The notes beneath the pieces were generated by a model. It saw only the letters and a program-made list of their open reading frames with translations, had not been told where the DNA came from and made no database searches. This document shows, in pieces, positions 6,161-7,682 of a stretch of DNA of 7,682 nt. The first letter of the stretch is position 1. Every line of letters starts with the position of its first letter. The stretch spans positions 1-7,682 of the forward strand of contig JAEXXR010000298.1 in NCBI GenBank assembly GCA_023405705.1, in the 5' to 3' direction. The DNA comes from Actinomycetes bacterium. GTDB lineage: Bacteria; Actinomycetota; Thermoleophilia; Solirubrobacterales; Solirubrobacteraceae. The position numbers and the translations under genes are program-made.

Positions 6161-7314
6161 GCGCCCCCGCCCCCGCTCATGCAGCGCTCGATGCCGATTC
6201 TGTAGTCGGGGAAGTCGCCCTCGGCCGTTCTCGTCGTCTCGACCCACTCGTCGTAGACGGCCGGGCCGTCGACGCTGCCGCTGACCTCGTCGAGCCACTC
6301 CTCGCGCACCTGCTCCTCGCCGGCGGCGCGCAGCTTCTCGCTCTCGGCCTCCGGCAGCTTGGAGAGGGTCGCGCCCTCGGCTCTGATCGCCTCGCAGGAG
6401 GCGTCCTCGGCGATCCCGTCGTACTCGGCCAGCTTCGCCGGCACCTCGGCGGAGACCTCCCGCATGATTCTCTGCACCTCGGGCGCGAGCGACTCCCAGC
6501 CCTGCTCGCTCATCGCGATCGCGTTGGCGGTCGTGATGCCCATCCCGACGTCGGTGTAGTTCTTCGCGACCTCCGGGAACTTGAGCGGGCCGACGAAGGC
6601 GAACGGGATCCCGAAGAAGCCGTTGATCAGGCCGCGCTCCATCCCGCCGTAGATCTCGTTGACGTCGAGGTTGACGAGGTTGGCGCCGGCGGCGCCGAGC
6701 ACCTTCGAGGAGCGGTCGATGCCGCGCAGCTTCTTGCCGTCGAGGTCGGCGGCGCTTCTGATCGGGTCCTTCGTGCCGAGCGCGCCGGGCGAGGCGATGT
6801 TCCAGGCGAGCGGGACGAGTCCCTGCTTCTGCCACTCCGCCTGGAAGTCTCTGTTCTCGGCGAGGATCTGGGCGATCGCCTGCGCGCCCGCCGGGACGTT
6901 CTCGGAGACGAACGGCAGCTCGGTGACGGAGGTCAGCGGGAACTTGCCGGGGTACATCGGCGGCACGATCTGGGCGACGTCGACGCGCCCGTCGCGCAGG
7001 CCGTCGGCCATCTCCGGGCCCTTCAGCAGGGACGCGTCCCAGAAGCGCTCGAATCTGATTCTGCCGTCGGTGCGGGCCTCGACCTCGTCCATCCACCACG
7101 TCCACAGCTGGCCGAACGAGGTTCTCTCGCCGGCGAAGTAGGCGAAGCGCAGCGTCTTCTCGCTGTCGCCGCCGGAGCTTCCGGAGCTTCCGGAGCCCGA
7201 GTCGGAGCCGCCTCCGGTCGACCCCGAGCCGCCGCAGCCGGCGGCGAGCAGCGCCAGCACCGCGACGAGCGCCGCGAGCGCCCGTCCGGGCCGGCGGAGT
7301 GTGAAGTCATTCAT
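6157..7314 (-). CDS. dctP: TRAP transporter solute-binding lipoprotein DctP
   Basis: A 385-residue extracytoplasmic receptor that binds an organic acid and delivers it to DctQM. A short basic N-terminus and hydrophobic core lead to the lipobox LAAG-Cys27, so the mature protein should be lipid-anchored. A Gly/Ser/Asp-rich linker follows (28-51). The binding domain includes MADGLRDGRVDVAQIVPP (102-119), FPLTSVTELPF (125-135) and LDGKKLRGIDRSSKVLGAAG (191-210). By position Arg197 matches the conserved family arginine that pairs with the ligand carboxylate. IYGGMERGLINGFFG (221-235) matches the family's YxALQxGxxDG region. Two cysteines in the mature domain, Cys307 and Cys378, could form a disulfide. 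The ATG at 7314 has GAGGTG six bases upstream and gives a proper signal peptide. An in-frame ATG at 7392 would place 26 polar residues before it and is unlikely. At least nine arginines use AGA, unusual in DNA this GC-rich. Confidence 0.95.
   Translation of the reverse strand: MNDFTLRRPGRALAALVAVLALLAAGCGGSGSTGGGSDSGSGSSGSSGGDSEKTLRFAYFAGERTSFGQLWTWWMDEVEARTDGRIRFERFWDASLLKGPEMADGLRDGRVDVAQIVPPMYPGKFPLTSVTELPFVSENVPAGAQAIAQILAENRDFQAEWQKQGLVPLAWNIASPGALGTKDPIRSAADLDGKKLRGIDRSSKVLGAAGANLVNLDVNEIYGGMERGLINGFFGIPFAFVGPLKFPEVAKNYTDVGMGITTANAIAMSEQGWESLAPEVQRIMREVSAEVPAKLAEYDGIAEDASCEAIRAEGATLSKLPEAESEKLRAAGEEQVREEWLDEVSGSVDGPAVYDEWVETTRTAEGDFPDYRIGIERCMSGGGGA
7172..7196. repeat. 9-bp tandem repeat in the DctP linker
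   Basis: The unit ccggagctt occurs twice in full (7172-7180 and 7181-7189) and a third time in part (7190-7196). It encodes part of the Ser/Gly-rich linker between the lipid anchor and the binding domain. Being a multiple of three, slippage here would change linker length without shifting the frame. Confidence 0.85.
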
Positions 7315-7411
7315 CGATCGCACCTCACGGTGTGGATTTGGCTCGGCCGGCGCGGTTCCTGAGGGGCCTTCCGGCGCCGGTCGAGCAGACACGACAATCT
7401 CTCTCTGATAA
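7315..7411 (-). promoter_or_regulatory. Intergenic region upstream of dctP, possible promoter/operator
   Basis: The only real gap in the window, 97 bases between the flavoenzyme stop and dctP. It is AT-richer at its upstream end, where the transcribed strand reads ATTGATTATCAGAGAGAGAT. That part has a perfect 4+1+4 palindrome, TGATTATCA (7406-7414), overlapping the flavoenzyme stop codon. The remainder is GC-rich and ends with the dctP ribosome-binding site. No -35/-10 pair with good spacing could be identified, so promoter location is inferred only from the gap and position ahead of the operon. Confidence 0.3.
7347..7380 (-). other. GC-rich inverted repeat in the dctP leader
   Basis: The 7-base arms ccggcgc (7347-7353) and gcgccgg (7374-7380) flank 20 bases. 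The transcript could form a hairpin between the flavoenzyme gene and dctP. No run of U follows, so it does not look like an intrinsic terminator. In DNA this GC-rich such a repeat could also be chance. Confidence 0.35.
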
Positions 7412-7682
7412 TCAATATCCGAATGCGGCGGTGCGCGTCAACCCCAGCGGCCGGTGCGGCGCGAGGAAGCTGCCGTCCAGGTCGGCGACGCGCGGGCAGC
7501 CGAGCAGCGCCAGCGACCCGCGCAGCTCGCGCTCGAGGATCTCCAGCACCTGGCGCACGCCGGCCTCCCCGCCCGCGCCGAGCCCGAAGACGATCGGGCG
7601 GCCGACCATCACCGCCCGCGCACCGAGCGCCAGCGCCGCGATCACGTCGGCGCCGCGGCGGACGCCGCCGTCGACGACCACC
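7412..7682 (-). CDS. FMN-dependent alpha-hydroxy-acid oxidase/dehydrogenase, C-terminal part (5' end outside window)
   Basis: The last 89 or so residues of a flavoenzyme of the glycolate oxidase/lactate dehydrogenase/mandelate dehydrogenase family, which oxidises (S)-2-hydroxy acids to 2-oxo acids. The visible part begins VVVDGGVRRGADVIAALALG, the family's FMN-phosphate-binding strand and loop (DGGVRRG). It continues with ARAVMVGRPIVFGLGAGGEAGV, the GRP phosphate contact, then the closing helix EILERELRGSLALLGC and a tail ending RTAAFGY. The frame is open to the window edge, so the true start and the catalytic His/Arg lie outside. It has the same orientation as the transporter operon but is 97 bases upstream of dctP, so co-transcription is possible, not certain. 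Lactate 2-monooxygenase and mandelate dehydrogenase cannot be told apart from this piece. Confidence 0.9.
   Translation of the reverse strand, partial: VVVDGGVRRGADVIAALALGARAVMVGRPIVFGLGAGGEAGVRQVLEILERELRGSLALLGCPRVADLDGSFLAPHRPLGLTRTAAFGY

Noticed and set aside
7347..7380. Intrinsic terminator after the flavoenzyme gene
   Set aside because: The hairpin is short with a 20-base loop and no U-run follows it, so termination is not supported.
7315..7416. Sigma-70-type promoter with TTGATT as -35 element
   Set aside because: Seventeen bases downstream there is no hexamer resembling TATAAT. Not supported by sequence alone.
1..7682. CRISPR arrays, tRNA or rRNA genes, insertion sequences or phage genes
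   Set aside because: No spaced repeats, clover-leaf sequence, transposase motif or terminal inverted repeats were seen. The window is almost fully occupied by metabolic and transport genes.

Overview
The window reads as part of a very GC-rich actinobacterial chromosome. Three things point that way: G/C-dominated third codon positions, frequent GTG starts with 4-base GTGA gene overlaps, and a TRAP solute-binding protein made as a lipoprotein (the usual anchoring in Gram-positive bacteria). A Thermoleophilia/Solirubrobacterales-type host is a guess only. All genes lie on the minus strand, so transcription runs from high to low coordinates.

Layout in the order of transcription. At the right edge (7412-7682) is the 3' end of an FMN-dependent alpha-hydroxy-acid oxidase/dehydrogenase gene. 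A 97-base gap (7315-7411) holds a short palindrome and a GC-rich inverted repeat but no convincing terminator or promoter. Then comes a tightly packed seven-gene run with gaps of at most about 30 bases: TRAP binding lipoprotein DctP (6157-7314), small TRAP membrane subunit DctQ (5618-6160), large TRAP permease DctM (4206-5618), a crotonase most like the MenB/BadI branch (3385-4176), an AMP-forming acyl-CoA ligase (1721-3388), and two paralogous proteins of unknown function (879-1724 and 4-876). The last two each contain two copies of the same domain of about 120 residues.

A coherent reading is a carboxylate uptake and catabolism operon. DctP captures an organic acid outside the cell and DctQM imports it. 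The ligase makes the CoA thioester and the crotonase performs a hydration, C-C cleavage or similar step on it. The upstream flavoenzyme may supply a 2-oxo acid step if it belongs to the same pathway. The substrate cannot be read from the sequence.

The most interesting part is the pair of two-domain proteins at the end of the operon. They look like a dedicated, undescribed partner pair, and their four repeat copies fall into two sub-types shared between the two genes. The crotonase also stands out: it has the MenB-type sequence frame but lacks the aspartate and tyrosine I would expect at the MenB active site.
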